DNA of 64,000 nucleotides from Daphnia carinata (GCF_022539665.2 NC_081338.1:5630446-5694445), one strand, 5' to 3'; shown: positions 1 through 11,536, numbered from the stretch's first letter. Made by a program: numbers and translations. Notes: generated by a model from the sequence alone, not told the origin.

Positions 1-125
1 GTCCTCTGCCTCTACCCCGTCCTCTGACAACTGGGGGTGTAGTAGACGTCGGTGTGGTGGTTGATTTCAAAGAAACAGGGTGACTGGGGTCGTAATAGTG
101 GCACCCGTCGCTGAAGGGAGTTTCT

Positions 126-2125
126 TCAGCTCGCCGGAGTCACCACTCGATATACGATCCGCGTATTAGATTTTGCATCGTACACGACCCTCCGCTTGCC
201 GCCATCTCCTTCCGCACTGCTGGCCAAGGAACTCGTTCCACTCTTGCCATCTCCCGACAGGATTGCCTGCCGATTTTGTTTCAACACTGACGCGATGTGT
301 TTCAACTGATCGGGAGTCAATGGCTGCAAACTGCGGAAGCTATTGCCTTCCTGAACCAGTTGAATGGGATTCTCTGTCGTGCCTAATGGTTTCTTTGGCG
401 GATTTGCGACTGGTGTCACTGTCAATGAGGCGCTCAGAGTTGTGGTGGATGTCGAACTGAACAGGGAGGCCAGAAAGGGTTTCGAAGAGCTTTTGACGGG
501 AGATGACATTAAAGAAAACGAACTGCTGCTCATTAATGTATCTGGATCTAGCCGTGCTGGACCTGTTGTTTTCCCGCCAGAATTGTTCATGGCTGACTGC
601 TGCATCACAGACGTTTTTACTACCCTCGTCTCTTGCTGCATCACAGATGCGGAATTGGTAAGGCTAGAGACAAAGCTTCCGGTGCTGTTTGAGAACGAAT
701 GTGGCGGGATGACGATCTTTATTTTCTTGGGGATGCCACCCTCGGTAAATGAATGGGCCAGCGGGCTGCCTGTCTGTGCGAGAAGTGCGCTGGCCGTACT
801 GGCAGGCAGTCTAAGGCATAATTTGCGTTTGCCGCCCACCATTCTCGGTACAATCGAAACGTTCGATTGGTTTGGCTCATTCGGATTGAATAACGAATGA
901 ATGATGTTGGATAGAACATCATTAGCCGAACTGTCCCCTTCACCACCATCTTCACCTAGCCGTTGAGAAACTGCATCCAGCGATACGGTGGTGGTTTGCA
1001 TTTCTTCATCTTCTTTCACTTTCTTCTCGTCCGCCTCTTGTTCTTGCGTTTCTGCAGGTAGGACGTCAGGTACTGTTATGGCTTCAGGAACCGCAATAAT
1101 CTGTGGTTCCGATTCGCCTTCCACATTTGGGCAAGATTCTTGACTTTTGGGTTGAAGCTCTGGTGGAATTTCTGGTGACATTTTTGATGGGATTTCTGAT
1201 TCTCTAGTGGGCTCTTGAAGACCTTGCTGCAGTTCATTCTGGAGTTCATCTTGTAGTTCATTATGCAGTTCTGATTGAAGTTCCGACTGAAATTCTGCGT
1301 GAAGTTGGGATTGAAGGTCCGACTGAATTCCAGCTTGCAATTCTTGTTGGAACTCTGATTGCTCTGCATGTTCAGAATCAAATTCTGACTGTTCTGGATG
1401 TTCAGAGTCAAATTCTGCCTGTTCTGGATGTTCAGAGTTGAATTCTGACTGTTCTGGATGTTCAGAGCTGAATTCTGGCTGTTCAGACTTAAACTCTCGA
1501 TGTTCAGAGCTGAATTCTGGCTGTTCAGACTTAAACTCTGGCTGTTCTGGATGCTCAGCGCTGAATTCTGGCTGTTCTGGATTTTCAGAGTTAAATTCTG
1601 AAGGCTCTGGATTTTCAGAGTTGAATTCTGTCATGTCTTCAGAAGGCTGCATTTCAGATTCCTGGTCCATTTGTTCAGTCATTTCTTCCATTTCTGCTTC
1701 TGCTGTGGTAGCCTGTGCTTCCTCATCTTCTACTGGTTGCTCAAGAGGATCCAATTGAATCCCTAAGGCTTCAGCGTCTTGCCGACTCAGTACCACCTAT
1801 AAAAACCACAAGTGAATTACTACATCCAGAAAGATGAAAATATCCAATATACCGTTTGAGGTTCTCCATGTTCGTTTTGAACTATGGCAATAATGCTGCG
1901 ATAAGGAAAGTAAATATTATTGAAGGGGAAATTTGAATGTTATTATATAAAGAAATACCTGTCTTCACTAACAGTGCCACTATCCATGAGTTGTTGTAGA
2001 CTCTGTTCGTCTAATACGGTTGTCGTGTGTACTTGGCCTTCCATCTGCATCGCTTCATCTGTCTCTTGTACTTGTTCACCGACATCGGTGTTGTTAGTAT
2101 CCTCTTCAACTTGATTCATTTCCAT
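126..2125 (-). CDS. Acidic Glu/Gln-rich nuclear-type protein, family not recognised
   Basis: Three exons join in phase: 2125-1959, 1895-1853 and 1796-126, giving 626 codons plus stop. The start at 2125 follows a good CAAAATG context and is the only N-terminal ATG that gives an acidic leader. The N terminus is acidic and leads to a short VVLSRQDAEALGI segment. Residues about 130-220 are tandem EF(N/K/S)SEHPEQ repeats, followed by EL-Q heptad-like repeats, all rich in Glu, Gln and Ser. Further on are two basic patches (GGKRKLCLRLP and KKIKIVIP), a Ser-rich stretch and a C-terminal block (LTPDQLKHIASVL ... RIVYRVV) that looks conserved. The composition suggests a nuclear regulator, but no known domain or zinc finger is visible and I do not assign a function. 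The 3' end is doubtful because coding-like sequence continues in other frames after the stop (see findings). It is head to head with TMEM179, 520 bp apart. Confidence 0.75.
1377..1640 (-). repeat. Coding minisatellite (EFxSEHPEQ repeats)
   Basis: A 27-30-bp unit containing GAATTCTGACTGTTCTGGAT (plus-strand view) is repeated about nine times inside exon 3 of the acidic protein gene. Unit length stays a multiple of three, so it encodes tandem Glu-Phe-x-Ser-Glu-His/Gln-x-Glu peptides. Such arrays usually vary in copy number between individuals. Confidence 0.85.
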
Positions 2126-2578
2126 TTTTGTCTCGACTTTAGACGAGAAACGTTAGGTATACTAACTCTTTTTCACCCACCAAGCGAACAACAAATTCAT
2201 TTATCACCGTTTTCATCCAGTTCCCGGCTTTTTTCGTTTCTTTTTCTACAGAGCAAAACTCGATATAGCAAATCTCACGCCTTCCACCTCACACACACAG
2301 ACGCTTCTTTCTGTCACAGCATTGCCATGCGGTTTTCTTTACTTTCTTCGAGCATAAAAATTATTTTAAATACCGAGTCATCCTTTATGCGAATACAATA
2401 AACAATTTTTTTAATTAACCTAAAAAATTCGATTTGTATCATTTCAACAACATGTATACAATGTTTTTGTTTTGCCAAATGCAACGCCGTTTTCCCTAAC
2501 TGTCAGTCGCAATTACATACGTTAGTAACTTTTTAAGCATTTGCTTAACCCTGCTTCCTTGTTTTCCCTCACCGAATT

Positions 2579-2626
2579 ATGGAAGTTGTGACATATCGTT
2601 TTGATTTCCTCCCAGTTTCCGTCTGA
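2579..2626 (+). promoter_or_regulatory. Upstream ORF in the TMEM179 leader
   Basis: An ATG at 2579 opens a 15-codon frame ending in TGA at 2624-2626, 19 bp before the TMEM179 start at 2646. It lies in the presumed 5' leader and could damp translation of the main frame; the transcription start is not known. Confidence 0.35.
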
Positions 2627-2645
2627 ATCACGTTCTTTAGCTAAA

Positions 2646-3736
2646 ATGAACGTTTTACTGGTCATTCAAATTACGGTTTATATCCTAGCTCTAGTTTTAG
2701 CCTTATGCATATCTGTTCCCGTCATTATTCATCAAAAAGACTTTAAGTACATTCTGATTTCTGTTACAAAGGAACCTTCATAAATAAATGTTGTTGTTTT
2801 TTCAGAGGCCATTGTTTGCTATTTTCCAGAGGAACATGGAGGGAAACTGATGGTTGGCATTGTATTTTTTTTATATGGCTTACGTCTGAAATTAATAATC
2901 TTTTAATTGCTTGTTTTAAAAAACAATAATAAAAAACAAAAGGCCAATTTGTGATTACATGGGCGCCAAGTGCCTACTGTGTCTTTGTTATAATATCTGG
3001 AGTGGTTTTGCTTACAGCATGCTGTTTCCAAATTCACAGGCTTGGTCATTTCCTATATCGAGGGCTTGACAGGTTTGTTTTTATCAATGTGTTAGATTAA
3101 AACCAAACTAATTTTTTGTTGTTTTCATTTTTAATGAATGTCAGCTCCTTTCTCTCAGCTTTTGTGGATGCTGTAGGCAGTGCCTTCCTCTGTTTCCTCT
3201 CTTTAGCCTCAGCTATGATAATCACACTTGGCTTTGGCACTTGGTGTGGAGACATCACCCAACGTTTTGAAGAGTAAGCACAAGTTATTCCTAAAGTCAT
3301 CTGTCAGATAATTAATATAATATTTTGTATGACAGGTGTAGTTATGCAGAAGATGAAAACATTGACCAAGTGGATAATATCAACACCTCGGGCTTTTACT
3401 TGTTGCTGGGAACTGCTCAGGTTTCAACTTAAATTTAGTTCTTACATTTGAATTCACTTTGCTTATCTCTTCTGTTTTATGGTAGTTTGGAGCTTGGGCT
3501 TCTTGGGCATGCTGGGTAGGATTAGCTGTGTGTGCAGTTCTCAAATTATGTCGATATCACCAGCGTGAAAATATACGAGTTAGCATGGCCAAAGAGCGGT
3601 AAGGAAATTGAATAGAATTCAGAACGTGAAAGTATTGCGCTAGTTCGATCTGCTCATTTTTCTTTTTCTTAGGAGGCGTTTGTTAACAGATGGACTTCCA
3701 CAGCGAAGCGCTAGCGACGAAGCCATGCTCGGTTAA
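2646..3736 (+). CDS. TMEM179: Transmembrane protein 179 homologue
   Basis: Seven exons splice in phase: 2646-2746, 2806-2852, 2943-3072, 3145-3273, 3336-3420, 3486-3598 and 3673-3736. They encode 222 residues, close to the usual TMEM179 length of about 230. An N-terminal hydrophobic helix (LLVIQITVYILALVLALCI) is followed by the family-like KDFKGHCLLF loop, a second helix at exon 3, a third in exon 4 ending GTWCGDIT, and a fourth around FGAWASWACWVGLAVCAVL. That gives four membrane segments with a short basic tail. The family is a poorly characterised membrane protein group expressed in neural tissue; the molecular role is unknown. The acceptor before exon 3 (AAACAAAAG) lacks a pyrimidine tract, but the protein alignment supports it. 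A polyadenylation signal AATAAA lies at 3834-3839. Confidence 0.88.
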
Positions 3737-4345
3737 AAGCTGCGTATGACGTTGTAATTTGTACATTGTGCGTGCCCTTTGTGGGAGTCTATATCTGTTC
3801 GCTTCTCAAAGTCGTTTTACTCCCACAGTTCTCAATAAATGTGTAAACATGGTTATCTATGCCTTCATACGAAAAAATAGTCTTACTCATATGAACTCTG
3901 ATTGCAGAAAGCCAAATAAATAAATAAAAAAAATAGCACACGGTTTAAACGTTACGATTCTTTAAACCAAGACTAGTGCTATCTCATCGGCAGCTCAATA
4001 TAATGAGCCCTTTTCCTGGTCACGTGAAGACTGGCGTCGTGAAAGAATTAATCATGATTTTCCGTGAAGAGGCCTTTGATCGGCACGCCAGTCATGCCCG
4101 GGGACAGACGTCGTAAGTCTCAATAAATCGATTTGTGTCTGGTATATCGATAGTAATCTGTATCGATGTGGTTTGCGTTGACTTGGTTAGGCAATTTTAA
4201 CACAGGGAGGCGTACCGTAAAGTTGCCCGTTCACGTAGAGTAAAGGGTCGCTGTCCGTTGTTAATTCAGTCTTTCCTTCATCTCTTTATCTCCGCGCAAA
4301 TTTCCTTTAAATCAACTTTACCAAGTGAACTAGTACACATCCAAA
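3737..4345 (+). promoter_or_regulatory. TMEM179 3' end and Rab1 promoter/5' leader
   Basis: No coding sequence is seen. The TMEM179 polyadenylation signal AATAAA is at 3834. A CACGTG E-box lies near 4021. An arthropod-type initiator TCAGT at 4266-4270, followed by a pyrimidine tract, is the best candidate start site for Rab1, about 75 bp before its ATG. No TATA box is apparent. Confidence 0.45.
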
Positions 4346-5532
4346 ATGAATCCCGAGTAGTAAGTATTTCTTCAAAGTGACAAACCTTTTTCGTCGTTTA
4401 GATCGACGTTCGAACGATTGCATTTGATGACGTATAGCTTTTTTTGCTTTTCTCAACTGCTAATCCCATGTTAATACCAGCCATCTTACAAACTTCTTAA
4501 CACTTGGTTATTTGTAATTTTTTTGGGAAATAGTTTAAAGATTTTGTGCACTCCACCCATTTGCGAGGCTGATGTAGCTAGTGGGAATTTCCCACTATTT
4601 CCAATCTCAACAATGGCTTACACTACTTGGGTGTCATCTGTTCTCTAACTAAATTATTTTTTTCTTTCACAGTGACTATCTTTTCAAACTTCTCCTGATT
4701 GGTGACTCTGGTGTTGGCAAATCTTGCCTTCTGCTCCGATTTGCTGTAAATCCTTACAAGAAATTACTTTTTATGCTTTCAAATAATGTTTATCTTTCTA
4801 CAGGATGATACCTATTCGGAGAGCTATATCAGTACCATTGGTGTGGATTTCGTAAGTTATACAACTATTTTTTTTGTGTGCTGAGTGATGACTTACTGTT
4901 ACTTGTCACGTGCAGAAAATTCGGACAATAGATTTGGATGGAAAGACTATTAAATTACAAATTGTAAGTAAAAAGATATAGTTACCATTATTTTGGCAGG
5001 ATCTGGTAATAAAACAATTACACATTTGCTTCTTAACAGTGGGACACCGCTGGTCAAGAAAGATTCCGGACAATCACGTCAAGTTACTACCGAGGTGCCC
5101 ATGGTATCATTGTCGTCTACGATTGTACTGACCAAGAGTCGTTCAACAATGTCAAGCAGTGGCTACAGGAAATCGATCGTTATGCGTGCGAAAACGTCAA
5201 CAAACTTTTGGTTGGGAACAAGTGTGATTTGAGCACTAAGAAGGTCGTCGATTACGCCGCTGCCAAAGTAAGAAACATTCGAGTTGGTTTCGATTCTAGC
5301 AGACGAATGACATCAATTGCTTTTGCTTTAGGAATACGCAGAACAATTAGGCATACCTTTCCTTGAGACATCGGCCAAGAACGCAACGAACGTCGAACAA
5401 GCATTCATGACCATGGCGGCTGAGATCAAGAATCGAATGGGTCCCCCATCTGCCCCTTCTGATGGTGTTGGCGGAATCAACATAAACTCTTCCTCTAGAC
5501 CGGTGGAACAATCGAAATCGGGATGTTGTTAA
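4346..5532 (+). CDS. Rab1: Rab1 small GTPase
   Basis: Six coding exons (4346-4359, 4673-4745, 4804-4851, 4916-4963, 5040-5267, 5332-5532) encode 203 residues, against about 205 for animal Rab1. All G motifs are present: P-loop GDSGVGKS at 15-22, switch I ending TIGVDF at 40-45, WDTAGQE at 62-68, NKCD near 121 and the SAK motif near 150. The C terminus ends GCC, the double-cysteine site for geranylgeranylation. Rab1 cycles between GDP and GTP on ER and Golgi membranes and drives ER-to-Golgi vesicle tethering. The N terminus [20 protein letters not shown] is typical of Rab1 rather than Rab8 or Rab10. The 14-nt first coding exon is also typical of this gene. Nothing is broken. Confidence 0.97.
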
Positions 5533-6337
5533 TGGAATAGGGAAAAGAAATTCAAGACAAGCAACATAAAACCAGAAGAAAAAACAAAAAAAAAGCAAAG
5601 ATCCGCATCCTCCACCTTATTTTCCGTTTCTTGGCTTCCCAACCAAAGTCTAAAAGTTGAAAACAAAAATTTACCAATTTTCTTTCTTTTTTTCACTTCT
5701 CTCGAGTCGCATTGATCGATTGTTATCCCATGCGTATCTATTCTTGCACCAATGAGAGAATAAGAAAAAGTTCTAAATAGTGTCGCGTCTTATCTAGGTC
5801 TGAAATTTTTTTTCCATTTTTATTTAGCTGAAAAAGGTTGATTTTCCTTCACTATTTTAAAAATGCCAACCCCTCTCCCTTCTTCGTGTAACAGCTTGTA
5901 CACGCCTGTATTGTGCTGTTGTTTCTTGGGGAAATTGGATTCATTAAAAGAAAAACATAAAACTCAGAAAGAAATACCTGTAAGGGAATGTTCTGTTTGG
6001 GTGAAAAGAAAATTTTGCTCGCCATTCCATTTAGATCCATTTTCGTATCAATTTGCGATTATTATACACATTGAGTTGAATTGAATTTATTATTATTTTT
6101 TTGTAAAATTGCCTTTTAAATTATAATTGATATACGAAAGGAACGAAGCAGTAAATTATAAGGTTGACAGAAAGATATACCCGTCAATGACCGGTGTGCA
6201 TCCACGACACAGTGCTGGAAGACTGGAACACGCACAATTGGCTGTCACCTGATTCTATCTTCAAAATAATTAAAGCTTCACGAGGCACTTTGTTCAATAC
6301 TTGAATTTTCTCGTAGAAAAACGATTTGGCGCTAGTT
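5533..6337. other. Rab1 3' UTR and convergent spacer to OAF
   Basis: This is AT-rich DNA without credible coding potential. The two genes converge here, so it should contain both 3' UTRs. No clean AATAAA is seen close to the Rab1 stop. Confidence 0.5.
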
Positions 6338-7657
6338 TTAGTAATCGTCCCACGGACAGAATTGTGAATTCTTCACAGGAAACGCGTAATTGAGGCACTT
6401 TTTACATGTCTTAATGCCACACCGATAGCTAAGAGCCTTTCCGGTTTGCTGATCGTGTCCGCGACAGAATTTCAGCCCACACGGGTACCTACAATGTTGT
6501 ACATTAAGTCAAGTTGATGAATGATTTAGAAATAAAAAGCTCATTACCATGGGACACAAAAATTCAAATGGCATTGGCAAGACATTGAGCTTGAGTTTGT
6601 GTTTGAAACAGATACATCTTTGCATCGGCTGGCTGGCCGTACCATGTGCTGTGCAGCATCGAGAACCATAATAGCTTCGTTGGGATTACCAATAGCAGCC
6701 CATACTTTCAAATCTGCCTCCTATTTGTACACAAATTACAGCAAATATTTTGTAAACATTTAACAAAAACTATATGCTTTACATATGCTTTCATACCTGA
6801 ACATAGATTGTCTTTGCATCTACACATAAAGGTTGAATATGGTTAGATATAACCTTAGACCTAAAATCATTGGTTACAAAGGGTGAAAATCCCATTTAGC
6901 AAATTTCTCATTTGGGTTATGTGCAATGAATACCTTGAGATGTCCAGGGTATATTCAAACGTGGCATTTTCATGCCCATTATCCTCCTCTGGGTACCTTA
7001 CTGTGTGTGGGTTTTTCTATGAATTCCAATGACAACTTATTAGTTGGTGGGTAGTTTCACAGCAAAATCAGGGCACAGATAAGTTAGTTTTACCTGGCGA
7101 AGTTTGGCAATTGCATCTGCAGCAATAAAGTCCTGTTTAGATAATTTGGATGCAAAACAAACAGCCTGATAATATGGGGGCTGTATACTCTTCAAGTATA
7201 GCTGTGATGAGAACATAAAAGGACCTTAAACAATTATTCTATATCATAAAACAAATAAAAAATATGTACCTGTTCCTCCTCAGCTAGAATCAGGAGTCGG
7301 TAGATTTGTACTTCCCTCCGGAAATCTAGTAGCTGTGTGACTATTGTTCCATCCGCTCTTTGGTATTCTAGTTCAACAACCTCTTCACTGACATTTGAAG
7401 CTAAGACTTCCTGTAGTACATCTCCACCCTTTTTCAAACACAGAAAATATTAAATAGAATACTAAAAAAAATTATTATATCAGGAGTATATTTGCATTTG
7501 GCTCTTTTCAAATTTCTAGTTACTTGTTGACCACAGAACTCACCTGATTTTTTATATTGATGACAAGCTGGGGACTTGATGAAGTAAAACAACTCAACAT
7601 GAACATTAAACAGGGGAAATGGACATTCACGAACACAAAGCCGTTCATCTCGAACAT
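6338..7657 (-). CDS. oaf: Out at first (OAF) secreted protein
   Basis: Seven exons splice in phase: 7657-7544, 7428-7270, 7201-7094, 7016-6934, 6860-6797, 6720-6548 and 6488-6338, giving 283 residues (vertebrate OAF is about 273). The start is the first ATG after an in-frame stop, and two later in-frame Mets precede a hydrophobic signal segment. The mature chain begins with LVINIKNQGGDVLQEVLASN, the family's hallmark start. Next comes the DGTIVTQLLDFRREVQI block, then KLRQKNPHTVRYPEED. The C-terminal half is Cys-rich (WYPCGLKFCRGHD ... YRCGIKTCKKC) and ends with the family-like CPWDDY. OAF is a secreted protein first described next to Drosophila decapentaplegic; its biochemical role is not settled. 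The acceptor of exon 2 (TTTGAAAAAG) is weak but fits the protein exactly. Confidence 0.93.
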
Positions 7658-8210
7658 GACTTGCCAGGTATGATTGCATCAGGTTACGTATCGTACATTG
7701 TAATACCTAACTTTTTCTTTGTTTTTAGTATTTTTGATTTATCTTTCCCTTTTGTTCCTATTACTGTCGACTAAAATGCACATAACAACGTAGGTCTGGT
7801 TCGAGGTGCAAACGAAAAACACAAGTTGGCTTAAGCGTGGAATTGGAGCACGGGACGATATAACGTGGAAACAATAGCGGAAACAGTAATGACCACCAGG
7901 GCATTTACTCCCATCCTACAGACAGCATGCATGGAAATTCAGAAGTTTCCAAAATCGAGATAGTTCTTCACGAAATAAAAATTCTTTTTAAGAGTTTTTT
8001 ACAGTTGCATTATCGAACATCACGGGAAAAATACTAATTATTTAATTTTCTTCACACAATTCAAATTATCTTATCTTATTAACATTTTTTTATAAAAAAA
8101 CATCAGAGTTGGAGCAGTGGTGAGCTCTGGTTTATGTTCGCAAGAAAACTTAAGGCGAGACAGTGCAGGGTGTTTTTCAAGCAATCTTAAAATAAAAAAT
8201 CATATCCAAA
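7658..8210. promoter_or_regulatory. Divergent spacer between OAF and the retropepsin-like gene
   Basis: The genes on both sides point outward. A TATAAAA motif near 8092 lies about 120 bp before the ATG of the plus-strand gene and is a plausible promoter for it. Nothing else is recognised. Confidence 0.4.
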
Positions 8211-9722
8211 ATGGCTCTCACCTTCATGAATAACTTTACGTTCTTAGAATCCCTTCTCCTCGAGCTTCTTAAACAAATATGGCTGCTAAAACTTTTCATG
8301 GTAATGGCATCCATTATTTTTGGCCAGTTCCTTTTCGATTTCTACGGCTACGTCACAGGATCAACAGGATTTTCCAGCAGAGAAGAACAACCTGAACAGC
8401 TCACACCTGAAAACGGGAGCGACTTGTTACAGGAAAGTAACATGACGCATCCTTTACCCCAGCACACTTCTTCTAGTACTGTTTGCCAAGCAGAGAAACC
8501 AGATGGACCTAGGCCAAAGAAGAAGCTAGTAAGAAAACTCGGCCTCCGTCGCACTTCAGAAGCCACTCTAGCTGGTTTGATACCGGAAAAGATACCAGAA
8601 TTCCTCAAACGAGCGGACGAGCTGTTGGTCAAACATGGCTCGCCCAGAGAATGCGATGCCAACAAAACGGCATCCGTGAAAGTAATAATGAACCGGCATC
8701 AAGTGGATATGGTGATCGACAGAGGTTGTTTAGAGACAATCATCAGTCAACACCAATGGCAAATATTAGGTGAGCCTAAGTTAAGGCCTTTAAGGGAGAC
8801 AGGTTTGGTCACGTCTAAGCGTACAGGGAAGTACAAAGAGCACGTAAAACGGGAGGAGGTCGTTGGATTTTTCTACGCCATTGTTCAATTACAAGACAAA
8901 AAGATTTTACACCCAATTTACGTCTGTGCAGGAGATAAGACTATGCCTAATTTTCTCGGTCGTGGACTCATCTACGACCTCCATTTACATCGAGAAAATG
9001 TGCATTTGATCAAAATTACAGACACAACAGAAGCTCTTCCTCAAACGCCGACAACAGAACCAGTTCCGGGAATAGCCGAGACGACATCTTCGCCTGTCGG
9101 GCAACAATCTGCGGACTCGGATGCCGAACATAAAACTCGCCTAGACTTGAGGCACGTTCTCATCACTTACTTGGTGTTATGGATCGAGACAGAAAAAGAC
9201 AAGAATAAAAAAAATCGCGAAAAATACGAACAGCGAATGTCAGAAACAATAAAGAACATAATGAAAGAGTGCCAGACAAAAAAGGCCGAACGTGTCGACT
9301 ACGTCGCCTCCGAGAAAAAATCTGAACCGGAAGTCATTGTGCTAAAAAAATCCAACAGCATCGACAAACTCAGGAAGACTATTTCTAAACTTGAAAATAT
9401 TTATAAAAAAGACAGCAAGAGGTCACGCAAAGTTATACGTGAAGCAGAAGAAGACCTTAGCAATCAGAAAACAAAACTTGCTTCTGCGTCGTCCGAATCA
9501 GAGCACGCGGAACTAACCGAATCTGTCAAGCAAAGAGAAAAAGCCCTGCAAGTGATTGTCAAAAAAGAAAATATCGATTTTGAGGAGAAGATGGCATCAC
9601 TGACTGGCGCTAAGGAAATGTTTCTGGAGCCACAGGGAGGAAAAAAAGGAAAGAAATTCTTCAAAGGACTCAAAACGATGTTTAAACGTCGTTCTTCTAA
9701 CAACTTGATGCTTGATACTTAG
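8211..9722 (+). CDS. Intact single-exon ORF with a membrane segment, retropepsin-like domain (D-R-G site) and coiled coil
   Basis: This intronless 503-codon frame starts in a strong CCAAAATGG context. Residues 13-45 form one or two hydrophobic helices. Residues about 150-270 resemble a retroviral-type aspartic protease as found in retrotransposon Pol proteins: the strand VKVIMNRHQVDMVID carries the catalytic-type Asp170, then Arg-Gly-Cys where D-T/S-G-A is expected, and the C-terminal FLGRGLIYDLHL matches the family's LLGRD-like motif. Residues about 325-475 are a highly charged coiled coil, and the tail (KKGKKFFKGLKTMFKRR) is basic. No reverse transcriptase, integrase or LTR is seen nearby. 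Two decayed relatives lie at 16.6-19.4 kb, so this is a local multicopy family, either element-encoded or a domesticated protease. The T-to-R change makes ordinary proteolysis doubtful. Confidence 0.7.
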   Translation: MALTFMNNFTFLESLLLELLKQIWLLKLFMVMASIIFGQFLFDFYGYVTGSTGFSSREEQPEQLTPENGSDLLQESNMTHPLPQHTSSSTVCQAEKPDGPRPKKKLVRKLGLRRTSEATLAGLIPEKIPEFLKRADELLVKHGSPRECDANKTASVKVIMNRHQVDMVIDRGCLETIISQHQWQILGEPKLRPLRETGLVTSKRTGKYKEHVKREEVVGFFYAIVQLQDKKILHPIYVCAGDKTMPNFLGRGLIYDLHLHRENVHLIKITDTTEALPQTPTTEPVPGIAETTSSPVGQQSADSDAEHKTRLDLRHVLITYLVLWIETEKDKNKKNREKYEQRMSETIKNIMKECQTKKAERVDYVASEKKSEPEVIVLKKSNSIDKLRKTISKLENIYKKDSKRSRKVIREAEEDLSNQKTKLASASSESEHAELTESVKQREKALQVIVKKENIDFEEKMASLTGAKEMFLEPQGGKKGKKFFKGLKTMFKRRSSNNLMLDT

Positions 9723-11530
9723 ATAATTCTGTGAGCTTTTGTTTTGTTTAAATTCGTAACGTTTGAAGGAAGGGGCAAAATTGATCTGATTCGATGTGGT
9801 GGCTGCAAATTGATAGCATTATGATCTACTGCACGGAAGTGAATGGCGACATACGACAATGAACATCTTTGACGCTTAGGAAACCTGTTTGCTGTCAAAG
9901 GAAGCAGTTTCCTAATCTCATTATAGTCATTGTCATTTGCATAGATTTTTCATTTCTGTTTGATTGTAACTTTGGCGACTGATGTGCATTGGCTACGGGA
10001 CATCGGCATTTTGATACACTGAACGTTAGTAGGTGAGGTGAGACGACAATGGTATAATTGCTTAAGAAATAAGTATGCTGTTAAAGCGGAAAAGTTTTTT
10101 AATCGTTATGGCCATTGTCACCTCTCTCCCACCCCCAATTTCATTCGGTTATCATGATGCCACCAAGTTACAGCCAATGTATTTGGTTTCAGAAGGTTCT
10201 ATCGGACTGAAGGAAGAATTGATGACAATGATCATTTTTGATACTTTGAATACCTGCCTGCTGTTTGAGTACTTTAGTACTGTGTAAGTAGACAGGTTTC
10301 CTTATTCAGAAATTATCCATTTTTCATTCCTTCACTGTCGTTTCATTCTTGATTCTTAGATGCCGTCTATTTGTAGTTATTGAAAATAGGGGACCATCGT
10401 TGCAGACACTGTTAACTGGTCTTTTAAATTGCAATAGCTGCCATTTTGAATGATGTGAAATTTGTACCTTCATTTAGATGGGACGTGATTTGAACAAAGT
10501 CCACAGGTTTTCTAAGCACCCTTACATTTTCATCGTTAAACCTCTCCAGCTTCTCTTTTCTTTCGATTTCTTTCACAAATTCAATGTTTGGTTACTACAG
10601 ATTGCTTGTACTTTCGGAAAGAATTTGGATCTTAAAAATAAAAATGTTAAAAAAAATGTTCCAACGAATTCTGGTGTTTTAATACTTAGAGAAGAGCTTC
10701 GATGGTCCTACCACGTAGGGCTACCATTTAATACCACGTAGGGCTACCATTTAATACGTGTCTTATGAAACACGATTTCAATTGGTTTTTTTGGAAATAG
10801 CCTAAACAAAGAAAAATACTTGAATTATTTTTACAACTTCTCATTGCATTGACCTGGTGATCGTACGAGACGTCACTTGCTCTAAGTTAAATAACTTAAA
10901 GTTTAACACAAACCAAGAAAAATTCAATGATCGATCGCTAGAGCAGACGACAAACAGCATTGGGGCTCTTGTTCCTCACCGTGGTGAAAATGAGAAAGAA
11001 CTTTGTTAGTTAAATGAACAAGCCTGACCTATGATTTTTTCGGTGGACTGCGGGCGTATCGCATAGGAAGGTTATAATTCAAAGGTCAGTACACGCAGGT
11101 CGTTAACATTAATCCCGACTGAACTCTTCTCACGCCCACCACTGCGTTGTGTTTGAAGCGAGCCGGCAATTCTATTCGCATCACGCCAACATGACTCTGC
11201 ATTTTTTTATAATCTTTTCCATTGCATCAAGGATAAAGTTTTTCATCGTTCCCTGTGTACATCTAAGCCAGATAAGATCTAGAATTGTGTTTCACCATCA
11301 AGTCCGTTTAAACCTATCTACGACTGATTTTGTTGCCCTACTGCATTTTGCACTCTAAACAAACGCTCTATTAAATTGCAGAGGCGACGAGTTTGTAATC
11401 CGAAATGCAAGGGGAGGATAGGATTATGCAAGGTTGGGTGTAGGTAAATATGAAAGCACCTGCTGTCACAAAGTTTTTACGATTAAAATCGCGACCACCT
11501 CATTTACTAGTTAAAAATGGGGTGAATTCG
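9723..11530. other. Accessory spacer without recognisable genes
   Basis: Several short open frames occur (around 10075, 10478 and 11149), but none has codon structure or similarity I recognise. The only clear structure is a 23-bp perfect tandem duplication at 10709-10754. Confidence 0.5.
10709..10754. repeat. Perfect 23-bp tandem duplication
   Basis: The unit TACCACGTAGGGCTACCATT plus TAA is present twice in direct succession with no mismatch, indicating a recent slippage or repair duplication. Confidence 0.9.
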
Positions 11531-11536
11531 TTTTTG

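Noticed and set aside
364-900. 178-codon plus-strand frame
   Set aside because: It is the antisense shadow of the large acidic-protein exon, which has supported splice sites and composition.
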